A program made the position numbers and the translations under genes. Positions 26,363-35,261 of a stretch of DNA of 64,000 bases are shown here, piece by piece. The stretch is from assembly GCA_020832185.1 (NCBI GenBank), contig JAFIFE010000011.1, positions 186,001-250,000 of the forward strand, read 5' to 3'. Numbering within the stretch: position 1 is the first letter of the stretch; each line of letters begins with the position of its first letter. The DNA is from Alkalibacterium sp. (GTDB taxonomy: Bacteria > Bacillota > Bacilli > Lactobacillales > Carnobacteriaceae_A). The notes under the pieces were generated by a model, which was not told where the DNA came from, did no database searches, and worked only from the letters and a program-made list of their open reading frames with translations.

Positions 26363-27310
26363 TTATCCTAAAATACCTGCTACATATGCAAGTGTTCCGA
26401 TTACGAACAAGCCAGCAATAATAGTGATTGGGCTAACTTTACGACGTAATAACCAGATACAAGCTAGAGTCAGTAGTAATGGTGCAAGTCCAGGAATCAA
26501 ATCATCCAGAGTATTCTGTAAAGTTGTGACTTGTACAGGATCAATACTCATGCCTGATTGGATTTCATGTACAACATTACGAAGCATATCGCCTGAAAGA
26601 ACGCCTTCGTTAGCTGCTTCTGAAATCGCACCGAAGTTGACCATTTCATTCTCAGCTACATCTACTCGACTGAGTACCAGCGGGAAGTTCATATTAGTCC
26701 ACCTTGGAACCAATACTCCCAAGATAAACATCCCTAAAACAGATGCGCCTTGAGTTAATTTCTGCATCAATCCACCAGCTAAGTTCTGAGTGATGTTACC
26801 CCCTTGTACATATCCCAATTCCTGAGAATACCACAAGAATGCCATACGGATAATATTCCAAGCCAGGAAGAAGATGATTGGACCTAACCAGCTTCCGCTT
26901 AATGCTAAAGATGCTGCGAAGGCACCAAGTACCGGTCTGATTGTTCCCCAGAAAATCGGGTCACCAACACCAGCAAGAGGACCCATCATACCAATTTTAA
27001 CCCCTTGAATAGCGGCATTATCGATATCTTCTCCGCCTGCTTTCTCTTCTTCAAGAGTTAACGTTACACCCAGTACGGGTGCTGCAAGATATGGGTGTGT
27101 ATTAAAGAATTCCAAGTGACGTTTTAAAGCCAATGCACGGTCTTCTTTAGTTGTATATAATTTTTTCAATGCGGGAATCATTGCATAAGCCCAGCCAATG
27201 TTCTGCATACGTTCAAAGTTCCATGAAGCTTGCAGGAACTGACTTCTCCAAAATACATGTAATCGATCTTTTTTTGTTAATCTGTATTTATTTTTATTTT
27301 CTTCAGCCAT
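26363..27310 (-). CDS. Mannose-family PTS component IID
   Basis: A 315-residue membrane subunit of a mannose/fructose/sorbose PTS (ManZ/MptD type) that works with IIC to carry sugar across the membrane while IIAB phosphorylates it. The N-terminal cytoplasmic part contains FWRSQFLQASWNFERMQNIGWAYAMIP, a family hallmark, and GVGDPIFWGTIRP sits before the hydrophobic segments. The C-terminus is membrane-embedded. It is the last gene of the sigma-54-driven operon. In related bacteria IIC/IID is also the receptor for class IIa bacteriocins. Confidence 0.95.
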   Translation of the reverse strand: MAEENKNKYRLTKKDRLHVFWRSQFLQASWNFERMQNIGWAYAMIPALKKLYTTKEDRALALKRHLEFFNTHPYLAAPVLGVTLTLEEEKAGGEDIDNAAIQGVKIGMMGPLAGVGDPIFWGTIRPVLGAFAASLALSGSWLGPIIFFLAWNIIRMAFLWYSQELGYVQGGNITQNLAGGLMQKLTQGASVLGMFILGVLVPRWTNMNFPLVLSRVDVAENEMVNFGAISEAANEGVLSGDMLRNVVHEIQSGMSIDPVQVTTLQNTLDDLIPGLAPLLLTLACIWLLRRKVSPITIIAGLFVIGTLAYVAGILG

Positions 27311-27329
27311 GTTTAATCAACGCTCCTTT

Positions 27330-28130
27330 TTAGTAGTCATTCAGAATATCATCAAGTGGGTCGCCGTTTGAGGAGCTTCCGCCGCCTCCGCCTCCACCTT
27401 GATTAAATTCTGGTGCAAATTGTAGGTATAATAGTGCTAATACAACACCGATGATACCCATAGCGATCAAGTTTAATTCGCCGATTGCTGATAACGCAAA
27501 TCCTAAAGCGAAGAATAACCATAACTTAGGTGTAGCCATCATGTTGATAACCATTGCATAACCAACGGCAACGATCATTCCACCGGCAACTGCCAGTCCA
27601 CCTGTTAACCATGCTGGAATAGCATTCAAAGCGTCTGTTACAAATTCTGGTGGTACAGATAAAATAATTGCTGCTGGGATAGCGATACGTAATCCCTGAA
27701 GCATTAAGGCACCGATATGATAAAATTCGACAGCTTTAAATGATCCTTCAGTCGCTTTTTTATCTGCTGCGTGAGCAATCCCTACTGTAATTGTACGAAC
27801 AAAGATTGTTAATACTTGTCCTGCAATAGCTAGAGGAATAGCTAATGCGATACCTTCTGAAATACCTGCTCCGTAATAAACGACTAAAATAGCTGATGCA
27901 ATAGAAGCAAGTGCCGCATCTGGTGCAACTGCAGCTCCGATGTTCATCCAACCTAATGCTATTAACTGAAGTGTTCCTCCTAGTAATAATCCCTGCATTG
28001 GGTTCCCTGCTGCCAAACCAATTAACGTACATGCCACAATCGGCTGATGGAATTGGAATTGGTCTAAAATCCCTTCCATACCGGCTAAAAATGCTACAAA
28101 AATGACCAATACAATTGTAATGATGTCCAT
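27330..28130 (-). CDS. Mannose-family PTS component IIC
   Basis: A 266-residue integral membrane subunit (ManY/MptC type) with about six to eight helices. It shows IVACTLIGLAAGNPMQGLLLGG and GGTLQLIALGWMNIGAA, the substrate-pocket region of this family. The C-terminus is a soluble tail with seven consecutive Gly followed by Ser/Asn and an acidic end, a low-complexity linker. It sits between IIAB and IID with its own AAGGAGGG ribosome binding site. Confidence 0.95.
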   Translation of the reverse strand: MDIITIVLVIFVAFLAGMEGILDQFQFHQPIVACTLIGLAAGNPMQGLLLGGTLQLIALGWMNIGAAVAPDAALASIASAILVVYYGAGISEGIALAIPLAIAGQVLTIFVRTITVGIAHAADKKATEGSFKAVEFYHIGALMLQGLRIAIPAAIILSVPPEFVTDALNAIPAWLTGGLAVAGGMIVAVGYAMVINMMATPKLWLFFALGFALSAIGELNLIAMGIIGVVLALLYLQFAPEFNQGGGGGGGSSSNGDPLDDILNDY

Positions 28131-28157
28131 ATTTATTTTCCCTCCTTGATAAGTTTC

Positions 28158-29132
28158 TTAATTAACGTACTTTGTTTTTTTCAATAAGTTCCACATATCT
28201 TTACGCTGATCTGCGGGTACTTTTCTTACATCAAATGTTACGCCGTGATCTTTCATTTTCTTGAATGCTTCAACGTCTTTTTCATCAACAGATAACACGT
28301 TATTGATCATGACTTTACCTTCTGAGTGAGCCATAGACCCAACGTTGACTTCTTCAAGTTCAACTCCGCCTTCAATTACACGTAATGCGTCTGTTGGATT
28401 TTCAAATAACAGCAATGCGCTTGTTTTACCGAAACGAGGATCGTTCCAGACTTCAATCATTTTATCGATTGGAACAACGTTAGCTTTGATTCCTGGTGGT
28501 GATGCTTGAGTGATCAATGATTTACGTAAATCATCTTTCGCTACTTCATCAGAAACAACAATAATACGTGTAGGGTTAACGTCTTTAGACCATGCAGTAG
28601 CCACTTGACCATGCAAAAGTCTTGAATCGATACGTGCTAGACGAATGTCTATTTTCCCTGTTCCTACGACTGTTCCTTCTGGTAATGGGCTGTTCGGCTC
28701 ATCTGAAACTGCTGCTGCTTTAGTTTCAGCAGGCTGCAAGCTTTCTGGTCTCACCTTAACACTGTCTTTAGCGACATCAATCAATGATGCTGCAATATCA
28801 TGTGCTGTGTCCATTGAGAAACGTGCTGTGAATGATTCAATCAACATGGGTAAGTTAAGTCCTGCAACAATTGCCCATTTGTCTTTCTTGTCTTCGAACA
28901 ATGTATTTGCCTGATTGAATGGAGTACCTCCCCATAAATCAACTAAGAACAATACTTCATCTGTATCAAATGATGCAATAGCTTTTTCCATTTTTCTGCG
29001 AATATCATCCGGACCTTCACTTGGAAGTAACGTGACTGCTTTTACATTTTCCTGTTCTCCTACGATCATAGAACCTGACTGTAAAATTCCTTCAGCAAAC
29101 TCGCCATGGCTTGCTAATATAATTCCTACCAT
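28158..29132 (-). CDS. Mannose-family PTS component IIAB
   Basis: A 324-residue cytoplasmic phosphotransfer protein (ManX/MptA type). The IIA domain (1-125) has its phospho-His at residue 9 (ILASHGEF) and LVDLWGGTPFNQA. A flexible linker rich in Ala, Glu and Pro (about 130-155) leads to the IIB domain (160-324), with phospho-His 174 in DSRLLHGQV. Phosphate passes HPr to IIA to IIB to sugar. It is preceded in the operon by a second, free-standing IIB. Confidence 0.95.
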   Translation of the reverse strand: MVGIILASHGEFAEGILQSGSMIVGEQENVKAVTLLPSEGPDDIRRKMEKAIASFDTDEVLFLVDLWGGTPFNQANTLFEDKKDKWAIVAGLNLPMLIESFTARFSMDTAHDIAASLIDVAKDSVKVRPESLQPAETKAAAVSDEPNSPLPEGTVVGTGKIDIRLARIDSRLLHGQVATAWSKDVNPTRIIVVSDEVAKDDLRKSLITQASPPGIKANVVPIDKMIEVWNDPRFGKTSALLLFENPTDALRVIEGGVELEEVNVGSMAHSEGKVMINNVLSVDEKDVEAFKKMKDHGVTFDVRKVPADQRKDMWNLLKKTKYVN

Positions 29133-29182
29133 TTATTTCCCTCCTACTACTAGCGGACTGCCGCTATTTATTATGATCTTTC

Positions 29183-29674
29183 TTACAAAAAATTCCCTTT
29201 TTTCAAAACATCCATGACTAACTGTTTTCGATCACTCGGGACTTTCCTTATTTCCAACTCTATTCCTTGTGCATCTAAATATTGAAAGGCCTCAATATCC
29301 TCCTGGTCAACTGAAACAAAATGGGTGACCATCTGCTTCCCTTCAGTGAACTTCATTCCACCAATATTCACTTCATCAAATCTGATTCCATTTCTATAAC
29401 TTTCCATGACATCAGCGGGATTTGTGAACAGCAGCATGACTTTCACATCATTCATTAAAGGATGCCCTGCAATTTCGGCCAGCTTAGATACGGAAATGAC
29501 ATGAGCTTTTATTTCAGGGGGAGCAGCCTGTTTTAGAAGTAATTTTTGCAGCGGACTTGCAGCAACTTGATCACTTACGACTATAATACGGCTGATTCCT
29601 GTTGATTTTGCCCATGTTGTGGCTACCTGACCATGTATTAACCGGTCGTCGATACGCAGTAACCTGATATCCAT
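29183..29674 (-). CDS. Free-standing mannose-family PTS component IIB
   Basis: A 163-residue IIB domain protein, first gene of the PTS operon. Phospho-His 14 lies in DRLIHGQV, and the rest aligns by eye with the IIB half of the downstream IIAB protein (KQAAPPEIKAHVISV; FDEVNIGGMKFTEGK). So the operon has two IIB domains. An operon with an extra IIB at its head (mptBACD type) is known to me from enterococci. It may phosphorylate the sugar or serve in signalling to LevR. Start ATG behind GAGGAGG. Confidence 0.93.
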   Translation of the reverse strand: MDIRLLRIDDRLIHGQVATTWAKSTGISRIIVVSDQVAASPLQKLLLKQAAPPEIKAHVISVSKLAEIAGHPLMNDVKVMLLFTNPADVMESYRNGIRFDEVNIGGMKFTEGKQMVTHFVSVDQEDIEAFQYLDAQGIELEIRKVPSDRKQLVMDVLKKGNFL

Positions 29675-29771
29675 CTCTATTTACCCCTCCTCTATATACA
29701 GTCACTCTCCTTTCAATTATATAGTGAGAAAAAATGGTGCAGCGTGTTGTTTTTCTCTTCTAATCTATATA

Positions 29772-29787
29772 AGCAAGAAGCGTGCCA
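29772..29787 (-). promoter_or_regulatory. Sigma-54 (-24/-12) promoter of the mannose PTS operon
   Basis: The minus strand reads TGGCACGCTTCTTGCT, a full match to TGGCACR-N4-TTGCW with correct GG/GC spacing. It lies about 100 bases before the first PTS gene. Confidence 0.95.
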
Positions 29788-29830
29788 AGTTTTCTGTCTG
29801 ATGAATGTTGTCATATCAACGTTTCTGACG

Positions 29831-29880
29831 ACACACTATAAAAACACACTAAAAGAGTGTGTCGATTAGTGTGTTTTTAA
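29831..29880. promoter_or_regulatory. Repeated ACACACT/AGTGTGT sites; levR terminator and candidate activator sites
   Basis: Half-sites are ACACACT at 29831 and 29844 and AGTGTGT at 29856 and 29868. On the minus strand the outer pair also folds into AAACACACTAA/TTAGTGTGTTT followed by T, a terminator just after the levR stop codon. The block lies about 45-95 bp upstream of the -24 element. The same half-sites recur before levR. Confidence 0.6.
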
Positions 29881-29883
29881 TCC

Positions 29884-32742
29884 TTAAATATCAAATAGTG
29901 TATCGATTTCTTCTATATCTCCTTCATCTTTATTGATGAAGTATAAAATGTAACTATATTCTTCAGCTGGAATAGTAATGCTTAATTTTTTCTCGAACTG
30001 TCTGATCACCTTCTCCACCTCTTTGCCTAAACTACTGTATTTCTCATCGACATCAAGCTGAGGGTCACTTAAGCTGTCTTGGTGTATCAGACGTTCTATC
30101 ACACCTGCCATATGCAGAATCAGATTGATATGAAACGCGTACTCTTCAGAACTGTTTTTCTGAAGTAACGCACAGGTATCAGCAAAATCCCACAACGGTT
30201 GAAATACTTTTTTAGGATTAAGAAAAGTGTAGTTCTCTTCAAGGAAAGAGAATACCATTTCTTTCGCTTTTTCTTCATTTGCAATAATATCGGCTGTATA
30301 CACAGTCGTTTCATTAATGATTGCATCAAGTAACTTTTTAGGTTCTCCCTCGATAAAGCGTTCAAGCGGGATAAAGGGGGCTGTCAGTTTAGGATCGATT
30401 ATACCTGTCGTGGCAATGATTGAATAATGCTTCTGCCACTCTTCGATCTTGGAGTCCATATCTGCGACAGAACATGTCTTCACTTCCACCATTACTTTGT
30501 CCCCTTGCCTTAAGGGTTTTTCAATAATTTCTTTGATTTTTCTGGCCGTTCCTTCTCCGCTGGCACATACTGCAAGTACGATTGGAGGCTTAGTTGCCAT
30601 TTTCTTTTCGACAACAGGTTCTTTAGGTAGTTCTCTTGAGTACCCGCTGAATTTCATCAGTGATTCATGAAGGAGATCTAGATCAGCATCGACTAAGGAG
30701 GCCTTTCTGACCGCTTCCAGTACCATAGGAGTGGAGACCATATCGATCGACCGCACGAGTACTCCTGTATCTTTTTCTAGAGCGGACTCGAAGGTAGCCA
30801 AAGATCCCATGTCTACCAGAAGCAGTACGCCGCTTCCCTGATTCACTTCAACAACAGCCTGTTTGATTCGCTCATAAACAACAGTAGGAGACATATCCAA
30901 AGGCATATCAACTGAGCTGACGCCACTTGTATCTAGCAGTTCTTCAGCCACCCTGGCCATACTGCTGGCAGTGGAGTTCCCGTGTGTCGCAATAACCACT
31001 CCCACCTGTCCGGCAGACTGTTCTTCTTTCAATGACACTAGTAATACCGTCAGATAATACACTTCATTCTCAGGAATGCTTACTTGGAAAAACTCTCCAA
31101 TTTTTTCTTTTATTTCAGAAGCAACTTCGAATTCTTTTCCGTAATTCATAGCCATTTCCCGAATACGGCTGTTCATCTTTCTTTCTTTTCCGCTGTTTAT
31201 TTTATTTAACAATGAGCTTATATGCAGGCTGATCGCATATATAAAATTCTGTTTGAACCCTGATCCCAAAGCTTCTTCAACCACAGATACCATCTGATGA
31301 GCAAACTCTATCACTTCTTTGTTCACGACATCCGCCAGTTTTGACTCCGTCTGTAAAGAAAAGCCGTGATTGCGGTAAAAGGATTTCAAGTGAACATTGA
31401 TATCTGTGGAAATGTACTGATTGATCGAATCCTGATCGAGCCCTTCAGCTTCGAGTAATGTGGCTTTATCGCCAATAATGTCATAAATATTGTACGGCAG
31501 CTCGTACGAATCCATCTCCATTTTATAAAATGGTTCGTTAGGATTCACTGTTATTTTCGCTTCCAGATAGTTCGACATTTCCATCTGTTCCCGACGGTTG
31601 GATGATAAGCCGACCAGATGCGATTGAATGCTGTCCGGTATATCCTTAATGGTCAGACTGATTTCTTCTTTGTTCAACTGATTCATGAATCCTCGTGCAC
31701 AAACCAGCTGTATCGTGGATTTTAACTGCCCCACGTTTCCGTACCCGACGCTTGCGAGTAACCCCTTGACAACATCTTCAGTCAGTGTGATTTTTCGCTG
31801 AATACGGTTGGCTTCAAGGCCCGTCAGTAGTTTTAGTAAATCCAGCTGTTCACTTACAGGTCGCTCTTTGAATGACGGCATATGAATGTTGATTGGAATA
31901 CGTCTCATAAAGGTATCCAGGAATGTTGATTTAGGATCTTCAGTCGTCGCACACACGATTCTTACATTGGCTTCTCGACTCTTGCCTGTTTCCCCTAGAC
32001 GACTGTATTTCCCGGTATCCATGAAATAGAAAATCATTTCCTGACCTTCTGGAGGCAGGCGATGCACTTCATCTAAAAACAGCATGCCTTTATCCGCCTG
32101 CTGAATCATGCCTTCTTTTTCACTAGCAGCACCCGTAAATGCACCTTTGGCATACCCAAATAAATAACTCATCAGCAGCTCAGGGTTGTTGGCATAATCG
32201 GCACAATTAAACACCATTAATTCTTGTTCGGAATCGATCAGTTCATGAGATTGCGCAAAACGAAACATTGCATGAGCGAAGAACGACTTCCCAGAACCGG
32301 TCGGACCCGTAATGAGTGTATTTAATCCTTTAGGCGGATATAATACCGCAGCTTTAGCCTGATCTACTGCGTTTTTCATACTTCCATTTGACCCAATGAT
32401 CGACTGGAAAATATCCTTGGTTTCCTTGTAAGAATAATCAAAGACTTCTTGAGTCACCCCTTTTTGAACAGGCTGCTTCTCTTTATAGCTAGGCACATGA
32501 GAGGTCAAGGGCTGATGCCTGACTGCTTCAATAGATACAAAACGAACAGGGCGTCCGTCGATTTTTTTCAGTTCGCCTTCTCTTACTAGGTGATTTAAAT
32601 CCTTAGAGACGTTGCTTCTTAAAATATTTAGTTCATCTGCTACATCTTTAGTGGTGATTCCCATGCCCATATCGATTTCTCTTTTAGAAAACTGGTCACT
32701 TGCTTCTTTGACAAATCGAAGAATCCTATCTTTTCTATTCAA
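29884..32742 (-). CDS. levR: Sigma-54-dependent activator with PRD domains (LevR/ManR/MptR type)
   Basis: A 952-residue transcription activator. In order: N-terminal winged HTH (about 30-65), AAA+ sigma-54 interaction domain with Walker A TGPTGSGKS (about 145-154), GAFTGA loop (about 200) and DEVHRLP Walker B, PRD1, an EIIA-Man-like domain with VIATHGNS, an EIIB-Gat-like domain with VCASGEGT, and PRD2. PTS phosphorylation of the PRDs and EII-like domains sets its activity in LevR homologues. It starts at TTG 32742, 8 bases after GGAGG; the GTG three codons earlier sits inside the ribosome binding site. Its target is the adjacent PTS operon. Confidence 0.95.
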   Translation of the reverse strand: MNRKDRILRFVKEASDQFSKREIDMGMGITTKDVADELNILRSNVSKDLNHLVREGELKKIDGRPVRFVSIEAVRHQPLTSHVPSYKEKQPVQKGVTQEVFDYSYKETKDIFQSIIGSNGSMKNAVDQAKAAVLYPPKGLNTLITGPTGSGKSFFAHAMFRFAQSHELIDSEQELMVFNCADYANNPELLMSYLFGYAKGAFTGAASEKEGMIQQADKGMLFLDEVHRLPPEGQEMIFYFMDTGKYSRLGETGKSREANVRIVCATTEDPKSTFLDTFMRRIPINIHMPSFKERPVSEQLDLLKLLTGLEANRIQRKITLTEDVVKGLLASVGYGNVGQLKSTIQLVCARGFMNQLNKEEISLTIKDIPDSIQSHLVGLSSNRREQMEMSNYLEAKITVNPNEPFYKMEMDSYELPYNIYDIIGDKATLLEAEGLDQDSINQYISTDINVHLKSFYRNHGFSLQTESKLADVVNKEVIEFAHQMVSVVEEALGSGFKQNFIYAISLHISSLLNKINSGKERKMNSRIREMAMNYGKEFEVASEIKEKIGEFFQVSIPENEVYYLTVLLVSLKEEQSAGQVGVVIATHGNSTASSMARVAEELLDTSGVSSVDMPLDMSPTVVYERIKQAVVEVNQGSGVLLLVDMGSLATFESALEKDTGVLVRSIDMVSTPMVLEAVRKASLVDADLDLLHESLMKFSGYSRELPKEPVVEKKMATKPPIVLAVCASGEGTARKIKEIIEKPLRQGDKVMVEVKTCSVADMDSKIEEWQKHYSIIATTGIIDPKLTAPFIPLERFIEGEPKKLLDAIINETTVYTADIIANEEKAKEMVFSFLEENYTFLNPKKVFQPLWDFADTCALLQKNSSEEYAFHINLILHMAGVIERLIHQDSLSDPQLDVDEKYSSLGKEVEKVIRQFEKKLSITIPAEEYSYILYFINKDEGDIEEIDTLFDI

Positions 32743-32815
32743 TGGGCACACCTCCTTTAATACGTTGAGTTTAACTTAGTGAGTCATTCATAGTATACAA
32801 TAAAACTGTAAATTT

Positions 32816-32848
32816 CGACACACAGTAACACACTAATCTAAGTGTGTT
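32816..32848. promoter_or_regulatory. Inverted repeat before levR, same half-sites as before the PTS operon
   Basis: AACACACT (32827-32834) and AGTGTGTT (32841-32848) are exact reverse complements 6 bases apart, with an additional ACACAC at 32818. No -24/-12 promoter is visible here; TATACT at about 32793-32798 may serve as the -10 of levR. Confidence 0.5.
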
Positions 32849-32888
32849 TTTGTTAGTCATTCATTTGGCGTTGAAAAAAAGACACAAA

Positions 32889-32929
32889 TAAAAAAGCAGC
32901 TCTGTGTACAATTAAGTACAAGAGCTGCC
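32889..32929 (-). terminator. Terminator of the single-domain lipoprotein gene
   Basis: GCAGCTCT pairs with AGAGCTGC, and the inner TGTAC pairs with GTACA; six T follow on the minus strand. Confidence 0.88.
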
Positions 32930-33004
32930 CCCTTTTTAGGTAATATGAGTAAATAACCTGTTGTCTCCCGTGTCCGCAGGTGGTTATTCAATTGTAGGAC
33001 GTGA

Positions 33005-33583
33005 TTATTCGTCTACGCTTACTTCGCCTTCAACAGTTCCTTCGTCCATTAATGCAGCATCCATTAAGTCTTCAGAAGCAAATGTAACGTTACCTGTTAC
33101 AGTAGCGTTGTATAATTCGAATCCTTCAGCGTCAACATAAACGTCTCCGTCTAATGTTCCTTCTTGAATACGGAAGTTTGGAGATTCAACTGTCATCGTT
33201 CCAACTGATAGAGTGTACTCATCAGTAACATTACGATCGTCATCTTGAGCGTATAATGCTAATTTACGGTACTCATCCTGATCTTCGTCATCCTGGTTGT
33301 GGAAAGTTCCTGCAACTGTTACATCTTCGTCGATTGCAACGTCAGCTGTAATAGCTGTGATCCAGTTTCCTTCAGTGCTTAATGAAGCAACGACTTCATC
33401 AGCGTTATCAGTAATAGATGCAGCAGTTACTACATCTTCACCTTCTGCTTCTTCTGTTTCTTCGCCTTCGTCAACGATTTCCATATCTTCAGCTGCGTCA
33501 TCATCTGACTCACATGCTGCTAAAAATCCTCCAAGAGCGATTACTGCAGCACCTGCTGCTAATTTCTTTTTCAAAAATTCCAT
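33005..33583 (-). CDS. Acidic lipoprotein with one beta-repeat domain
   Basis: A 192-residue predicted lipoprotein; lipobox LAAC with the lipidated Cys at 24. An acidic spacer (25-50) precedes one domain of about 140 residues (52-192) that clearly matches each of the two domains in the lipoprotein at 34181-35218: RKLALYAQDDDRNVT, EGTLDGDVYVDAEGF and GNVTFASEDL. The short alternating segments with Gly turns suggest a beta-solenoid like bactofilins, but that is inference. Family and function are not recognised. Own promoter and terminator. Confidence 0.82.
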   Translation of the reverse strand: MEFLKKKLAAGAAVIALGGFLAACESDDDAAEDMEIVDEGEETEEAEGEDVVTAASITDNADEVVASLSTEGNWITAITADVAIDEDVTVAGTFHNQDDEDQDEYRKLALYAQDDDRNVTDEYTLSVGTMTVESPNFRIQEGTLDGDVYVDAEGFELYNATVTGNVTFASEDLMDAALMDEGTVEGEVSVDE

Positions 33584-34119
33584 AATTATCCCTTACCTTT
33601 CCTGATGGAAATTTTATTGTGTACATAGAATGAACGGAGAAGATGGAGAGAATAAACATTCCGGACAGTTCTTCTCCTATTCATTACTATAGTATACTAT
33701 ATATCACATTTGTGAAGTAGTCAACAAATGCACTCAATAGAATTATTTTACTTAACTCTAATAGTATTTTAATGTTCTTAAATCCCATCTTTTTAAAAAA
33801 TTTTAACCATAAAATTGCAAATAAATATAATTTCATCTCTTTTTTATAAACTAGCGAGATTGTGATTTGGTGACAAAAATATGTTATTAACTTAGCTCGA
33901 CTAGTGACTTAAGTTGATTTTAATTTATTCTTTCAGAAACGCTCACTCAGAAAACCGTTCATTTTCAGTTAGGGGGCTTCACACGTTGCTTGTCGACTCA
34001 ATTCACTTATTAATTCCACTTAGGAAGGTAGATTCCACAAGCGTACCCCTTATCACTTAAAAACGGATTAACTTAAGGGTAACCCATTTAATTCGCCTTA
34101 ATCAAGTAGAATGCATGCT
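33584..34119. other. AT-rich intergenic region with promoter of the downstream lipoprotein gene
   Basis: No gene seen. On the minus strand TTCACA (33711-33716) and TACTAT (33689-33694) are 16 bp apart and form the best promoter for the lipoprotein gene. It overlaps a 14-bp palindrome (TATAGTATACTATA) and an inverted repeat TCACA-N2-TGTGA. The long leader from 33680 to 33584 shows no known element. Nothing is recognised between 33730 and 34119. Confidence 0.4.
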
Positions 34120-34169
34120 TTCTGAAAAATAAAGGACCAGCACAGACTTTCTGTGCTGGTCCTTTATTT
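34120..34169 (-). terminator. Terminator of the two-domain lipoprotein gene
   Basis: A perfect 20-pair stem: 34127-34146 pairs with 34150-34169 (core GGACCAGCACAGA/TCTGTGCTGGTCC) with a 3-base loop. It is symmetrical enough to act both ways. Confidence 0.88.
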
Positions 34170-34180
34170 AGTTTTTTTAA

Positions 34181-35218
34181 TTAATCTACGCGTGTTTCAC
34201 CAGTGATTGTTGCGTCGTCATCAATTTCTGCTGACTCTTCAAATTCTTCACTTGCAAAAATCAAGTCGCCATCAATTGTTCCACCAAGTAGTTTGAATCC
34301 GTTCGCTTCTACGTATACATCACCTTCGAAAGTTCCATACTGCAGGCGAGTATTTTCATTTTGAATAGTAATGCTTGGTGCGCTTAATGTAAATGTTCCT
34401 GTTACGTTACGGTCAGCATCTTGCTCATATAATGCCAGTTTACGTTCGACTTCACCATTGTTGTTTTCAAACCCATCTACCATTACCAATTCTTCATCAG
34501 ATGAAACGTCGTCCTGGAAGATAACGATCCATCCACCTTCATTAGATAATCCTTCGAGTAAGGAATCTTCATCGTTTACTACTGATTGAGTTGCTCCAGT
34601 AGTAGCATCTGCAGTTTCACCATTATCAGATGCTTCACCGTCTACGCGTGTTTCACCAGTGATAGTAGCATCTTCATCGATCTCAGCTGAGTCTTGTAAT
34701 TCTTCACTTGCGAAAATCAAGTCTCCATCGATTGTGCCACCTAGTAAGCGGAATCCTTCTGCTTCTACATAAACGTCACCTTCGAATGTTCCGTACTGTA
34801 ATCGCGTGTTTTCTTGTTCAATAGTTAAACTTGGTGCGCTTAATGTAAATGTACCCGTTACGTTACGGTCAGCATCTTGTTCGTACAATGCCAGTTTACG
34901 TTCAGATTCGCCATCATTATTTTCGAATCCGCCAGTTAAAACTAGTTCTTCATCTGAAGAAACGTTATCTTCAAAAATAACGATCCATGCTCCCTCATCT
35001 GAAATGCCTTCCAGAAGTGACTCTTCATCGCTGACTCTGCTTTGAGTTGCTCCGGTTGTTACATCAGACCCTTCTTCTGTTTCTTCATTGCTCTCTTCAA
35101 CGACTTCTCCAGTTTCATCAACCGTTTCATCTTCTGTTGCAGAGTCGTCTCCGTTACCACAAGCAGCTAGTAACCCCATGCTTGCTGTGATTAATAATAG
35201 TCTGTTCCACTTTACCAT
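34181..35218 (-). CDS. Acidic lipoprotein with two tandem beta-repeat domains
   Basis: A 345-residue predicted lipoprotein; lipobox LLAAC with the lipidated Cys at 20, acidic spacer 24-53. Residues 54-193 and 206-345 are near-identical 140-residue repeats, both starting TTGATQS and ending TGETRVD, joined by an acidic 12-residue linker. Each contains RKLALYEQDADRNVTGTF and YGTFEGDVYVEA. It is the two-domain relative of the gene at 33005. Likely outer-surface, anchored in the membrane. Function unknown. Promoter TTGACA-16-TATGAT with a Rex/CRP-like site just after it. Confidence 0.84.
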   Translation of the reverse strand: MVKWNRLLLITASMGLLAACGNGDDSATEDETVDETGEVVEESNEETEEGSDVTTGATQSRVSDEESLLEGISDEGAWIVIFEDNVSSDEELVLTGGFENNDGESERKLALYEQDADRNVTGTFTLSAPSLTIEQENTRLQYGTFEGDVYVEAEGFRLLGGTIDGDLIFASEELQDSAEIDEDATITGETRVDGEASDNGETADATTGATQSVVNDEDSLLEGLSNEGGWIVIFQDDVSSDEELVMVDGFENNNGEVERKLALYEQDADRNVTGTFTLSAPSITIQNENTRLQYGTFEGDVYVEANGFKLLGGTIDGDLIFASEEFEESAEIDDDATITGETRVD

Positions 35219-35241
35219 AATTTGTTCCTCCTACTTTTTAG

Positions 35242-35259
35242 TTGTGATTTAATTCACAT
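35242..35259. promoter_or_regulatory. Rex- or CRP/FNR-type operator
   Basis: TTGTGATTTAATTCACAT contains TGTGA-N6-TCACA and matches 16 of 18 positions of the Rex consensus TTGTGAAWWWWTTCACAA. It lies directly downstream of the -10 of the two-domain lipoprotein gene, a repressor position. Confidence 0.5.
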
Positions 35260-35261
35260 TA

